Below the pieces are notes generated by a model. The model saw nothing but the letters and a program-made list of their open reading frames with translations. It did not search any database and was not told the origin of the DNA. Position numbers and translations under genes: made by a program. Shown one piece after another: positions 25,727 through 33,549 of a stretch of 64,000 bases of DNA. Origin of the DNA: Soonwooa sp. (lineage in GTDB: Bacteria; Bacteroidota; Bacteroidia; Flavobacteriales; Weeksellaceae); NCBI RefSeq assembly GCF_030151385.1, contig NZ_JASLDS010000016.1, positions 1 through 64,000 of the forward strand, in the 5' to 3' direction. Within the stretch, counting starts at the first letter, position 1. Every line of letters starts with the position of its first letter.

Positions 25727-26941
25727 ATGCAATCTAAAATCTCAAATCTAGAATCTCAAATCCAATTGAAAGTCTGCGGATTGACAAAGCTTGACCAAAT
25801 CCAAGAATTGGTTGCAATGGATGTTGACTTTTTAGGATTTATCTTTTACGAAAAGTCTCCAAGATTTGTGTTAAATCATTTAAGTTTAGAACAAATTTCA
25901 GAAATCAATAGTCAGGGAAAAGTCGGCGTATTTGTAAATGGAACAATAGAAAACATTCTAGAAGCAACCGAAAAAGTAAAACTCAATTACATTCAATTGC
26001 ATGGTGATGAAGACGAAAATTTTGTTTTAGAATTAAGGCAAAAACTTTCAAACAAAATAAAAATTATCAAAGTTATTCGAGTTGGAAATGATATTTTGGA
26101 AATCAAAAAAAAATTAGCGAAAATCTCAAATCTCAAATCTCAAATCTCAAATCTACTATTCGATACCGATTCCAAAGCTTTTGGCGGGACAGGAAAATCC
26201 TTTGATTGGTCAATATTAAACGAATTAGAAATTCCATTGCCTTATTTTTTGAGTGGTGGAATTTCAGAAGAGAACATCCAACAATTAACAAGTTTAAAAC
26301 AAAAACCTATTGCCTTGGACATCAATTCAAAATTCGAAATTGAAGCAGGTAATAAGGATATTGAAAAAATCAAAAGTTTCAAATATAAAATGAATTCTAA
26401 CTTAAAATACATCATCAAAAAAGCGTCCGAAATAAGCGATGAAGACATCAAAACAATTCTAAATCTCTGGGAAATTGAAGCTTGGAAAAATATGAGTTCG
26501 CAAGATTTTAAAACTTACTTCCAAGACACCGAATTTCAATTTTTACTAAACGAACAAAATGAAATTTTAGCTTTGCTAAGACTCAATCCAAATTTTGTTT
26601 TAGAGATTGACCATGAAAAATTTCAGTTCACTGAAATGGTTGGCTTAGTCGCAGCTGTCAAAGGACAATCTTACGGAAGCGTGCTCTTACAACGATTTGC
26701 TCAAAATGCTAAAGAAAACAATCGTCAAATTATAAGTTTCTGTGAAGCGCCTTTAAGAAATTTCTACCGAAGAAATAACATCGAAATTCTGAAAAACAAA
26801 GCGAAATTTATCCAAGAATTTGATGATGGAACTTGGCAAACTTCAGAAGATGATGATATTTTAATTATTAACTTAAATCCTGAAAACAAAAATAGTCTCG
26901 CACAACTCAATGAAAATAATATTGCAAGTTTCTATTCGTAA
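25727..26941 (+). CDS. trpF: TrpF fused to a GNAT-like acetyltransferase domain
   Basis: 404 residues, nearly twice the usual TrpF. Residues 1-221 are a complete phosphoribosylanthranilate isomerase: LKVCGLTK with the catalytic Cys, GFIFYEKSPRFV, QLHGDEDE, LFDTDSKAFGGTGKSFDW with the catalytic Asp, FLSGGIS and a normal end at IEKIKSF. From Met222 (ATG at 26390) follows a roughly 180-residue domain with a GNAT-like core, VAAVKGQSYGSVLLQRFAQNA then FCEAPLRNFYRRNNIEI. Out of frame, a TAA (26386-26388) sits just before that ATG, so a small indel could have merged two genes. The start and residues around 130-145 contain AAATCTC-type repeats that code ISNLxSQ. Confidence 0.85.
   Translation: MQSKISNLESQIQLKVCGLTKLDQIQELVAMDVDFLGFIFYEKSPRFVLNHLSLEQISEINSQGKVGVFVNGTIENILEATEKVKLNYIQLHGDEDENFVLELRQKLSNKIKIIKVIRVGNDILEIKKKLAKISNLKSQISNLLFDTDSKAFGGTGKSFDWSILNELEIPLPYFLSGGISEENIQQLTSLKQKPIALDINSKFEIEAGNKDIEKIKSFKYKMNSNLKYIIKKASEISDEDIKTILNLWEIEAWKNMSSQDFKTYFQDTEFQFLLNEQNEILALLRLNPNFVLEIDHEKFQFTEMVGLVAAVKGQSYGSVLLQRFAQNAKENNRQIISFCEAPLRNFYRRNNIEILKNKAKFIQEFDDGTWQTSEDDDILIINLNPENKNSLAQLNENNIASFYS
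26107..26150. repeat. Tandem heptanucleotide repeat inside trpF
   Basis: Four successive copies of the 7-mer AAATCTC are read in frame as KISNLKSQISNL within the TrpF barrel. A related, less regular run sits at the start of the gene (25737-25762). Similar heptads occur at 28949-28975 (TACTTTG/A) and upstream of hutU (48024-48050). Confidence 0.7.
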
Positions 26942-26958
26942 ATAAAATAATTTAGAAA

Positions 26959-27003
26959 GTCCCAAAGAGACGATTTAAATAAGAATCGGATAAAATCCGA
27001 TTT
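26959..27003 (+). repeat. REP-like double palindrome, copy B
   Basis: GTCCC-aaa-GAGAC (one mismatch), linker GATTTAAATAAG, then AATCGGAT-aaa-ATCCGATT. Compared with copy A, the A-T pair in the second stem has become C-G on both sides, a compensatory change. It lies 37 bp before the RAYT gene. Confidence 0.85.
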
Positions 27004-27039
27004 ATAGAATTCAATTTTTGGAAAAATAAAACGCAAATC

Positions 27040-27492
27040 ATGTCACAGTCATTAGTCAAAAATTATGTTCACATTATTTTCAGCACAAAAAATCGTGTTG
27101 ATTTTATTGATGAAACGATAGAAAATGAATTGTTTTCGTACATCGCTTGCCTTTGTAAAGATTTCGAAAGCCAGGCAATACAAATTGGAGGCACAGACAA
27201 CCATATTCATATTTTGTGTTTGTTATCAAGAAAAATTGCTTTAATGAAACTTGTACAAGAAATAAAAGCACATTCTTCAAAATGGATAAAAACAAAAGCC
27301 GAAAAATATGAAAATTTCTTTTGGCAAGATGGTTACGGCGCATTTTCGGTAAGTCCAACTAATGTCAATACGGTCATTAATTATATTAAAAACCAACGAG
27401 AACATCATAAAGAATTTGGTTTCAGGACCGAAATCCTTGAATACTATAAAAAATATCAAATTGAATACGACGAAAAATATCTTTGGGATTAG
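27040..27492 (+). CDS. REP-associated tyrosine transposase (RAYT), IS200-like
   Basis: A 150-residue Y1 HUH transposase. The metal-binding HUH motif is His55-Ile-His57 in TDNHIHIL and the nucleophile is Tyr115 in VINYIKNQR. The start (VKNYVHIIFSTKNR) matches the family. It is intact and single-copy here, with REP-like palindromes on both sides (upstream in one orientation, downstream inverted), the configuration of domesticated RAYT loci and not of an insertion sequence with its own ends. It sits inside the trp operon between trpF and trpB in the operon's direction, so it is presumably transcribed with it. Confidence 0.9.
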   Translation: MSQSLVKNYVHIIFSTKNRVDFIDETIENELFSYIACLCKDFESQAIQIGGTDNHIHILCLLSRKIALMKLVQEIKAHSSKWIKTKAEKYENFFWQDGYGAFSVSPTNVNTVINYIKNQREHHKEFGFRTEILEYYKKYQIEYDEKYLWD

Positions 27493-27512
27493 TACAATTA
27501 AAACCATATAAC

Positions 27513-27557
27513 GATAGGAATAACTTCCTATCCTTTGTTAAATCGTTCCTTGGGAAC
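27513..27557 (-). repeat. REP-like double palindrome, copy C (inverted)
   Basis: On the minus strand: GTTCC-loop-GGAAC (27545-27557), linker GATTTAACAAAG, GATAGGAA-gtta-TTCCTATC (27513-27532). Same layout as copies A and B, opposite strand. Both stems differ from A and B by paired changes. Confidence 0.85.
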
Positions 27558-27594
27558 TCTTTTAAATAAAAAAATAAAACTAAAAATATATACT

Positions 27595-27614
27595 GATAGG
27601 AATAGCTTCCTATC
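27595..27614. repeat. Half REP (single hairpin), copy D
   Basis: GATAGGAA-tagc-TTCCTATC, the second hairpin only, with no linker or first hairpin beside it. Lies between copies C and E. Confidence 0.8.
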
Positions 27615-27645
27615 AAATATTTTAAAAAAAACAATACCATATAAC

Positions 27646-27690
27646 GATAGGAATAAATTCCTATCCTTTGTTAAATCGTTCCTTAGGAAC
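27646..27690 (-). repeat. REP-like double palindrome, copy E (inverted)
   Basis: Minus strand: GTTCC-loop-GGAAC (27678-27690), linker GATTTAACAAAG, GATAGGAA-ttta-TTCCTATC (27646-27665). Nearly identical to copy C apart from loop bases, and 26 bp before the trpB ATG. Confidence 0.85.
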
Positions 27691-27716
27691 TCTTTTTAAA
27701 TAGAAAAACAAAAAAA

Positions 27717-28904
27717 ATGAACTACAAAAATCCAGATAATAACGGTTATTACGGCGAATTCGGAGGCGCATTTATCCCCGAAATGCTGTACCCGAATGTC
27801 AAAGAATTACAAGAACAATATTTAAAAATCATAGAATCCGAAGATTTCCAAAATGAATATCAGGAGCTTCTTAAAAACTACGTTGGTCGTGCCACACCAC
27901 TCTATTTTTCGAAAAATTTGAGCGAGAAATATCAAGCCAAGATTTTTCTAAAACGCGAAGACCTCAACCATACCGGAGCGCATAAAATTAATAATGCGCT
28001 TGGTCAAGCTTTACTAGCAAAAAAACTCGGCAAACAACGCATTATTGCAGAAACTGGCGCGGGACAACATGGCGTTGCAACCGCGACAGCTTGCGCGCTT
28101 CTCGGTCTCGAATGTATCGTGTACATGGGCGAAATCGACATCCAACGTCAAGCGCCTAATGTCGCTAGAATGAAAATGCTCGGTGCCAAAGTTGTTCCCG
28201 CAACTTCGGGTTCCAAAACCCTCAAAGACGCTGTCAACGAGGCTTTGCGCGACTGGATTAACAATCCAACAACCACGCATTACATCATTGGTAGTGTTGT
28301 CGGGCCGCATCCTTTTCCCGATTTGGTGGCGCGATTTCAAAGTGTGATTTCAAAAGAAATTAAGGAGCAACTTCACGAACAAATCGGTCGCGAAAATCCC
28401 GATTACGTTATCGCTTGCGTTGGCGGCGGAAGCAATGCAGCAGGGACTTTTTACCATTTTGTAAATGAGCCAGAAGTCAAAATTATTGCAGCCGAAGCTG
28501 GCGGTTTGGGCGTCCATTCGGGGAAGTCGGCGGCAACAACTTTTCTTGGAACTTTGGGCGTCTTGCATGGCAGCCAAAGTCTTGTTATGCAAACCGAAGA
28601 TGGTCAAGTTATTGAGCCACACTCGATTTCGGCGGGTTTGGATTATCCCGGAATTGGACCAATGCACGCCAATCTTTTCAAAGAAAAACGTGCGGAGTTT
28701 TTCAGTATCAACGATGACGAAGCCTTAAAGTCAGCTTTCGATTTGACCAAGCTCGACGGCATTATTCCAGCGCTCGAAAGTGCCCATGCTTTGGCGGTTT
28801 TGGACAAAAAGAAGTTCCAAAAAGACGATGTAGTTGTGATTTGCCTGTCTGGACGTGGTGACAAAGACATGGAAACTTATCTATCTGTAATCGGTACTAT
28901 GTAA
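27717..28904 (+). CDS. trpB: Tryptophan synthase beta subunit
   Basis: 395 residues. Condenses indole with serine. The N-terminal GYYGEFGGAFIPEML, the PLP lysine Lys90 in NHTGAHKINNALGQ, ETGAGQHGVATATACALLG, the phosphate-binding CVGGGSNAAGTFYHF, and ISAGLDYPGIGPMHA are all present. Codon use is somewhat more G+C-rich (gcg, cgc, ggc) than in trpC or trpF, noticeable by eye in the middle third. It is separated from the rest of the operon by the RAYT/REP cluster and from trpA by a small membrane-protein gene. Confidence 0.96.
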   Translation: MNYKNPDNNGYYGEFGGAFIPEMLYPNVKELQEQYLKIIESEDFQNEYQELLKNYVGRATPLYFSKNLSEKYQAKIFLKREDLNHTGAHKINNALGQALLAKKLGKQRIIAETGAGQHGVATATACALLGLECIVYMGEIDIQRQAPNVARMKMLGAKVVPATSGSKTLKDAVNEALRDWINNPTTTHYIIGSVVGPHPFPDLVARFQSVISKEIKEQLHEQIGRENPDYVIACVGGGSNAAGTFYHFVNEPEVKIIAAEAGGLGVHSGKSAATTFLGTLGVLHGSQSLVMQTEDGQVIEPHSISAGLDYPGIGPMHANLFKEKRAEFFSINDDEALKSAFDLTKLDGIIPALESAHALAVLDKKKFQKDDVVVICLSGRGDKDMETYLSVIGTM

Positions 28905-28987
28905 AACGTACAAAGTATTCTAACTCTAAAATAATTTAGCACAATGTACTTTGTACTTTGTACTTTATACTTTTTACAATAAAAATA

Positions 28988-29539
28988 ATGAAACAACTCA
29001 AAATAACAAAAGAAGAAATCCTCAACATCTTCGAATGGATTTCAGTACTTCTAGTTGCGGCATACATGATTATTTATGGTGTCGCAAAGCCTATGCAATT
29101 TGGAGATATCTCTAGTTATACAAAACCGATTAACAAGTTAGACCCTATGTCATTGATGTGGGCGTTCTATTCTTATTCAAAACCTTATGTTATAATAATT
29201 GGATTCTTCGAAGTTATAGGAGCAATTCTTTTGGTTATTCAGAAAACCCGAATAATTGGAGGTTTGGTATTGACGACTATTTTGACAAACATCATTCTGC
29301 AGGATTATTTTTTCGGCGTAATCCAAGGTGCTTTAGCCAACGCCATTTTTTATCAACTGGTTATTTTCTTTGTTTTTTACAGACATAGACACAGAATCTT
29401 CAGGGCTTTCAAAGCGCTGGAAGGTCAATTTACATTCAAAATTAGATGGATTTATATTCCCATTGCAATAATTGTCGCACTGAGTTATGAAGTCATTATG
29501 TACGCAATTAATCAATTTTTAACACTTATTTTACAATGA
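28988..29539 (+). CDS. DoxX-like small membrane protein inside the trp operon
   Basis: 183 residues from the ATG at 28988 (an earlier frame opening at 28958 lies in repeats). Four hydrophobic segments (about residues 15-33, 65-83, 86-125 and 150-175) with the DoxX-like pattern VAAYMIIYGVAKPMQF, then IIGFFEVIGAILLVIQKTRIIGGLVL. No catalytic residues are evident. The stop overlaps the trpA start (ATGA at 29536-29539), so the two are translationally coupled. Its place between trpB and trpA, which usually form a complex, is odd. A role in tryptophan or indole metabolism is possible but unproven. Confidence 0.75.
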   Translation: MKQLKITKEEILNIFEWISVLLVAAYMIIYGVAKPMQFGDISSYTKPINKLDPMSLMWAFYSYSKPYVIIIGFFEVIGAILLVIQKTRIIGGLVLTTILTNIILQDYFFGVIQGALANAIFYQLVIFFVFYRHRHRIFRAFKALEGQFTFKIRWIYIPIAIIVALSYEVIMYAINQFLTLILQ

Positions 29540-30267
29540 AAAAATTAAACATATACTTTACAGCAGGCGTTCCAAATCTTGATGACACAGGCAAAGTTGC
29601 CCAACTTATCCAAGATTCTGGAGCAGATATGATGGAAATCGGTATTCCATATTCGGATCCTGTTGCAGATGGACCTGTGATCCAAGATGCTCATATTTTA
29701 GCTTTAAAAAACGGAATGACCATCGCAAAATTATTCGAGCAACTTGCTGCAATTAAAGATTCTGTCACAATTCCAAAAGTATTGATGGGTTACATTAACC
29801 CTGTTTTGCAATTTGGATTCGAGAATTTTTGCAAAAAATGTCAAGAAGTTGGCGTTTCAGGATTAATTATTCCAGATCTCCCTGCTTATGAGTTTGAAAA
29901 ACAATATGGCGCCATACTGAAAAAGTATCAAATCAATTTTAGTTTTTTGGTAACGCCCGAAACTTCGGAAGAGCGTATCAAATATTTGGATTCTTTGAGT
30001 TCTAGATTTTTGTATGCTGTAAGTTCGTCTTCGACAACAGGGAATGCCAACGCAACTTTGAAGAACGACGCTTACCTCGACCGTTTGGCTTCACTTAATC
30101 TTAAAAATCCTGTCTTCATTGGTTTTGGAATTAAAAACAAGCAAGATTTTCAATCAGTGACCGAAAAAGCACAAGGCGGCATCATCGGAACGGCTTTTGT
30201 AAAAATCCTCCTCGAAAATAAAAATTGGGAATCTGAAGCTAAAGATTTTATTTGTTCAATCATTTAA
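29536..30267 (+). CDS. trpA: Tryptophan synthase alpha subunit
   Basis: 243-residue TIM barrel that releases indole from indole-3-glycerol phosphate. MEIGIPYSDPVADGPVIQDA carries catalytic Glu34 and Asp45. VLMGYINPVLQFG, GLIIPDLPAYE, FLVTPETSEERI, FLYAVSSSSTTG and FIGFGIKNKQDF follow in family order. Slightly short (families usually run to about 265). It is translationally coupled to the preceding membrane protein and is the last gene of the operon. Confidence 0.95.
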   Translation: MKKLNIYFTAGVPNLDDTGKVAQLIQDSGADMMEIGIPYSDPVADGPVIQDAHILALKNGMTIAKLFEQLAAIKDSVTIPKVLMGYINPVLQFGFENFCKKCQEVGVSGLIIPDLPAYEFEKQYGAILKKYQINFSFLVTPETSEERIKYLDSLSSRFLYAVSSSSTTGNANATLKNDAYLDRLASLNLKNPVFIGFGIKNKQDFQSVTEKAQGGIIGTAFVKILLENKNWESEAKDFICSII

Positions 30268-30309
30268 TTCAATTAAATGTTATATTAGCGCAATTAAAAT
30301 CATCAAAAC

Positions 30310-31104
30310 ATGAAAAAAATTCTATTATTTTTAATTTGCGTTACAGCAAGTACCCAATTTGTTTCGGCTCAAGACAATGATGAATACGAGCTAAAAGGCA
30401 ATGAAAAATTTGGCTACATTATCGACAAGAGTGGAAAAAAAATCAATGGCTTAGTAAAACTTGCTGGAGATGACAATCATCCTTGGCAAAATCAAAAGAA
30501 AGTTAAATTTGTCGCAGAAAGCGATATTGACAAATCTAGAAAAAGACAAAAATTCAAAGTTCTCGATGATGACGACATTCAAGAATATGTTGCTTATGAT
30601 GGCGATGTAGAAAGGAAATTCCAAACTATAAGATACACGAATGTAAAGGAAGGTATATCTTCTAATATGGGAACGATTAGTGCTGGTGTCAAAGCATTTA
30701 ATAATCTTACAAAAACGAATCAACTTGTGGAATTGGTAAATGATGGTAAATTAAAAATCTATAAAATCTATGGCTACCCAACAACTATTGCAGCTGGGAA
30801 CAGACAAGTACAATTGATGGATGAGGAAATTACCAGACTCAAAAATAATCCCACCTATATCTATTCTAAAAATGGAAGTAAATTAAAAGATCTTAATTAT
30901 GATGATATTAGATCCTTGATTAATGATTGCCCTTTTGTAAAAGATAAATTAAGTAAAGGTGAATATGCGTCGTTAAAAGCGGATGAAGGTAAGAAACGAA
31001 CTGGGCTGGGCAAATTAATTAAAGACCAATATTCCAATTCAGTCCATGATATTAGAAGTACTGTTGCGGAAGTAATTTCTGATTACAATAACAATTGCAA
31101 CTAA
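30310..31104 (+). CDS. Exported protein of unknown function
   Basis: 264 residues with a signal peptide (ending FVSAQ). The mature part is hydrophilic, rich in Lys, Asp and Asn (FGYIIDKSGKKINGLVKLAG, KFKVLDDDDIQEYVAYDG), and may form a beta domain in the first half and a helical one in the second. The end, DIRSTVAEVISDYNNNCN, has two Asn-rich steps. A -7-like TATATTAG lies about 25 bp upstream, suggesting separate transcription from trpA. No family recognised. Confidence 0.7.
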   Translation: MKKILLFLICVTASTQFVSAQDNDEYELKGNEKFGYIIDKSGKKINGLVKLAGDDNHPWQNQKKVKFVAESDIDKSRKRQKFKVLDDDDIQEYVAYDGDVERKFQTIRYTNVKEGISSNMGTISAGVKAFNNLTKTNQLVELVNDGKLKIYKIYGYPTTIAAGNRQVQLMDEEITRLKNNPTYIYSKNGSKLKDLNYDDIRSLINDCPFVKDKLSKGEYASLKADEGKKRTGLGKLIKDQYSNSVHDIRSTVAEVISDYNNNCN

Positions 31105-31120
31105 AGTTATTATAAACTAC

Positions 31121-31153
31121 AAAACACCTCGATTAATAATTGAGGTGTTTTTT
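31121..31153 (+). terminator. Terminator of the 30310-31104 gene
   Basis: AAAACACCTC and GAGGTGTTTT form a stem with an 11-nt loop, followed by a run of T. Confidence 0.85.
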
Positions 31154-31154
31154 T

Positions 31155-31266
31155 AGCCCTGATTGACACGGCATCCTTTTGGGTTGGAGTGAGGCGGCGG
31201 AGCGTAGCGGAGCCGTCCAAGCGATAACGCAAAAGATATAGTGGAAAGCAGGTTCCTGGCTCCTAA
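31155..31266. repeat. AGCCC...GGCT intergenic element, probably structured
   Basis: A GC-richer island between a terminator and tyrS. The ends AGCC (31155-31158) and GGCT (31258-31261) can pair, ATCCTTTTG (31173-31181) can pair with CAAAAGAT (31230-31237), and the centre GGCGGAGCGTAGCGGAGCC is nearly palindromic. The layout is like the abundant flavobacterial intergenic elements that begin AGCCC and contain GGAGCGTAGCGG. Role unknown. Confidence 0.6.
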
Positions 31267-31309
31267 GAATTATCAGCGCTTTTATTAGGCATGGGAGAAA
31301 GCAATTGCT

Positions 31310-31317
31310 TAACTTTG
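31310..31317 (+). promoter_or_regulatory. -7 box upstream of tyrS
   Basis: TAACTTTG matches TAnnTTTG and is followed by CAAATTAAATT before the ATG at 31337, giving a leader of about 12-15 nt. Confidence 0.55.
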
Positions 31318-31336
31318 CAAATTAAATTTTAACCGA

Positions 31337-32632
31337 ATGAATGCATTTATTGAAGAACTAAAATGGCGCGGGCTTTTTGCCGATATGTCGCCTGGGACTG
31401 AGGAACAACTTGAAAAAGAGATGACCACAGCCTACATTGGTTTTGACCCAACTGCAGATTCGTTACACATCGGAAGTTTGATTCCAATTAAAATTTTGGC
31501 TCATTTTCAACGTCATGGACACAAACCAGTTGCTTTGGTTGGTGGTGCGACGGGGATGATTGGTGACCCATCTGGAAAATCCGCAGAACGAAATCTGTTA
31601 GATGAGGCTACCCTATTGTATTACGTGGATTGTATTAAAGGTCAATTATCACGATTCCTGAACTTTGATGGTAACGAAGCTAACAAAGCAGAATTGGTGA
31701 ACAACTACGACTGGATGAAGAATGTTACGTTTTTGGATTTTGCGAAGAATATCGGAAAGCACATCACCGTGAATTATATGATGGCGAAGGATTCTGTGAA
31801 AAAACGTTTCTCGGGCGAAGATGGCGCGGATGGAATGAGCTTTACAGAGTTTACTTACCAATTGCTACAAGGTTACGATTACCTACACTTGTACCAAGAT
31901 ATGGGTATTAAGTTACAAATGGGTGGATCTGACCAATGGGGAAATATTACGACTGGAACGGAGTTAATCCGTCGTAAAGCCCAAGGTGAAGCTTTTGCCT
32001 TGACAACTAAATTGATTACTAAAGCGGACGGATCAAAATTCGGGAAGTCTGAAAGTGGTGAAAACTACTGGCTGGACGCGAAAAGAACTTCTCCTTACCA
32101 ATTTTACCAATTTTGGTTAAATGCTACGGATGACGATGCTGAGCGCTTTATTAAATATTACACCTTTATCGACAAACCAGAAATCGAGGCTTTGATTGAG
32201 GAACACAAAACGGCGCCGCACGAGCGTAAACTTCAGAAGCGTTTAGCAGAAGATGTAACGATTTGGGTTCATGGAAAAGAAGAGTTTGAAAAAGCTTTGA
32301 AAGCAACGGAAATTCTTTTTGGACGTTCGACTGCGGAGGATTTGCAAAGTCTTGATGAGGATTTGTTTTTACAGATTTTTGACGGCGTTCCGCAAAAGGA
32401 AATCGCAAAATCTGAGGTTATCGCGACCAACATCGTGGATTTGGTTTCGGAGAAATCTGGTTTTTTAAAATCAAAATCTGAAGCAACGCGCGAACTGAAA
32501 GGAAATGCTATTTCTGTAAACAAAGAGAAAGTAAATGATACTTTTGCTGCTTCGGAAAGTGACCTTATCGATGGTAAATTCTTACTCCTACAAAAAGGTA
32601 AAAAATCTTACTTTATCGTAAAAGCTGTTTAA
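31337..32632 (+). CDS. tyrS: Tyrosyl-tRNA synthetase
   Basis: A 431-residue class I synthetase. HIGS at residues 44-47 (in DPTADSLHIGSLIP) and KFGKS in the KMSKS loop, plus the tyrosine site GGATGMIGDPSGKS, QGYDYLHLYQ and QMGGSDQWGNI. The C-terminal 70 residues form the S4-like RNA-binding domain (KSKSEATRELKGNAISVNKEKV). Standard bacterial TyrRS of normal length. A terminator/promoter module follows at 32658-32697. Confidence 0.96.
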   Translation: MNAFIEELKWRGLFADMSPGTEEQLEKEMTTAYIGFDPTADSLHIGSLIPIKILAHFQRHGHKPVALVGGATGMIGDPSGKSAERNLLDEATLLYYVDCIKGQLSRFLNFDGNEANKAELVNNYDWMKNVTFLDFAKNIGKHITVNYMMAKDSVKKRFSGEDGADGMSFTEFTYQLLQGYDYLHLYQDMGIKLQMGGSDQWGNITTGTELIRRKAQGEAFALTTKLITKADGSKFGKSESGENYWLDAKRTSPYQFYQFWLNATDDDAERFIKYYTFIDKPEIEALIEEHKTAPHERKLQKRLAEDVTIWVHGKEEFEKALKATEILFGRSTAEDLQSLDEDLFLQIFDGVPQKEIAKSEVIATNIVDLVSEKSGFLKSKSEATRELKGNAISVNKEKVNDTFAASESDLIDGKFLLLQKGKKSYFIVKAV

Positions 32633-32657
32633 GTTTTTATTTGAAACTATATAAACT

Positions 32658-32697
32658 AAGCTTCCTCAAATTGGGGAAGCTTTTTTTGGTATATTTG
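32658..32697 (+). terminator. Terminator of tyrS overlapping a promoter-like box (module 1)
   Basis: AAGCTTCCTC-AAATT-GGGGAAGCTT followed by a T run. TATATTTG begins at 32690, and a TTG inside the hairpin (32671) stands 16 nt before it. The same arrangement recurs at 33361, 35725 and 37018. Confidence 0.8.
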
Positions 32698-32759
32698 GGA
32701 GTGAATCGATTTGTTGATTTATATATCTATTTTTAATTGTTAGCTGACATTTTATAAAA

Positions 32760-33314
32760 ATGAGTTACCCAAAAATAATACTATCGTTTTTTCTAAGTTT
32801 TAGTGTAAGTTTTTTTTCTTCACAAACTAATAATAATCCACGAGTAGAACCTACTGAACTGAAATACAAAGATTGTGACTTGCAAGCTAATAATAAAGAA
32901 TGGTTAAAGTTAATTAGGTCTGAAAATCAAATTTCAAAAAAAATAGAATTAATAAAAAGAAAAATAGAGTTCGATACAATTTACAAAAAATATAATCCTG
33001 TAGTTAAAATTCATGGAGGTTCGATAAATCTTGAAAATGTTAATTCAAGTGGGAATTTATGTGGCTTAAAAATTCTCTTCGTTTTAGAATATAGTAGAAA
33101 AAAAAGCGTTCCGCTTGACTTAAATGAAAATCCAAATGCAAGATTAATTTTAGACAAAATTAATGAGAAAAATATTTCAATTTGGATTCTTAACCAACAA
33201 CAAGGATCTGCAATTTACGGAATGAGGGGAAGTTCTGGAGTAATTTATCTTAAAACGAAAAATAAAGAATTGAGGAAAATTGTGAAAAGAACACATAGTA
33301 AAAACGTCGGCTAA
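32760..33314 (+). CDS. Exported small protein ending in a TonB-plug-like segment
   Basis: 184 residues with an N-terminal signal (FLSFSVSFFSSQ). No domain is recognised in the middle. The end, IWILNQQQGSAIYGMRGSSGVIYLKTKNK, copies the end of TonB-receptor plug domains (xxASAIYGxRGxxGVIxIxTK). A larger relative of this layout is at 52462-53100. Such short plug-like proteins occur in Bacteroidota; what they bind is unknown. The gene follows the tyrS module promoter by 63 bp. Confidence 0.7.
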   Translation: MSYPKIILSFFLSFSVSFFSSQTNNNPRVEPTELKYKDCDLQANNKEWLKLIRSENQISKKIELIKRKIEFDTIYKKYNPVVKIHGGSINLENVNSSGNLCGLKILFVLEYSRKKSVPLDLNENPNARLILDKINEKNISIWILNQQQGSAIYGMRGSSGVIYLKTKNKELRKIVKRTHSKNVG

Positions 33315-33360
33315 CATTCTATTCAAAATCAAATAAAGTCACAAAAAATCAGTCTTCTTA

Positions 33361-33402
33361 AAAAGCTTTCTCAATTTGAAGAAGCTTTTTTCGTTATATT
33401 TG
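33361..33402 (+). terminator. Terminator/promoter module 2
   Basis: AAAAGCTTTCTC-AATT-TGAAGAAGCTTTTTT, then TATATTTG at 33395-33402 with a TTG 16 nt upstream, as in module 1. The next gene begins 148 bp downstream. Confidence 0.75.
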
Positions 33403-33549
33403 GGAGTGAATCTGTTTTATATATACCTCAATTTCATAGTTTATGGCAAGCTTAGGATTGACCCTTTTAACAAAGTAAAATTGGTCTTTAAAACAAAGTA
33501 AATTACTATATGAAATTGTACCTTTATATCAACAAAAAATAGAAAAATT

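Noticed and set aside
27717..28904. Horizontal transfer of trpB because of its higher G+C codons
   Set aside because: Strong amino-acid conservation and Ala/Gly content explain part of the bias, and the protein fits a normal flavobacterial TrpB. By-eye codon impressions are not enough.
31155..31266. T-box leader for tyrS
   Set aside because: No Stem I or specifier loop and no conserved T-box core were found. T-boxes are also rare outside Firmicutes and Actinobacteria.
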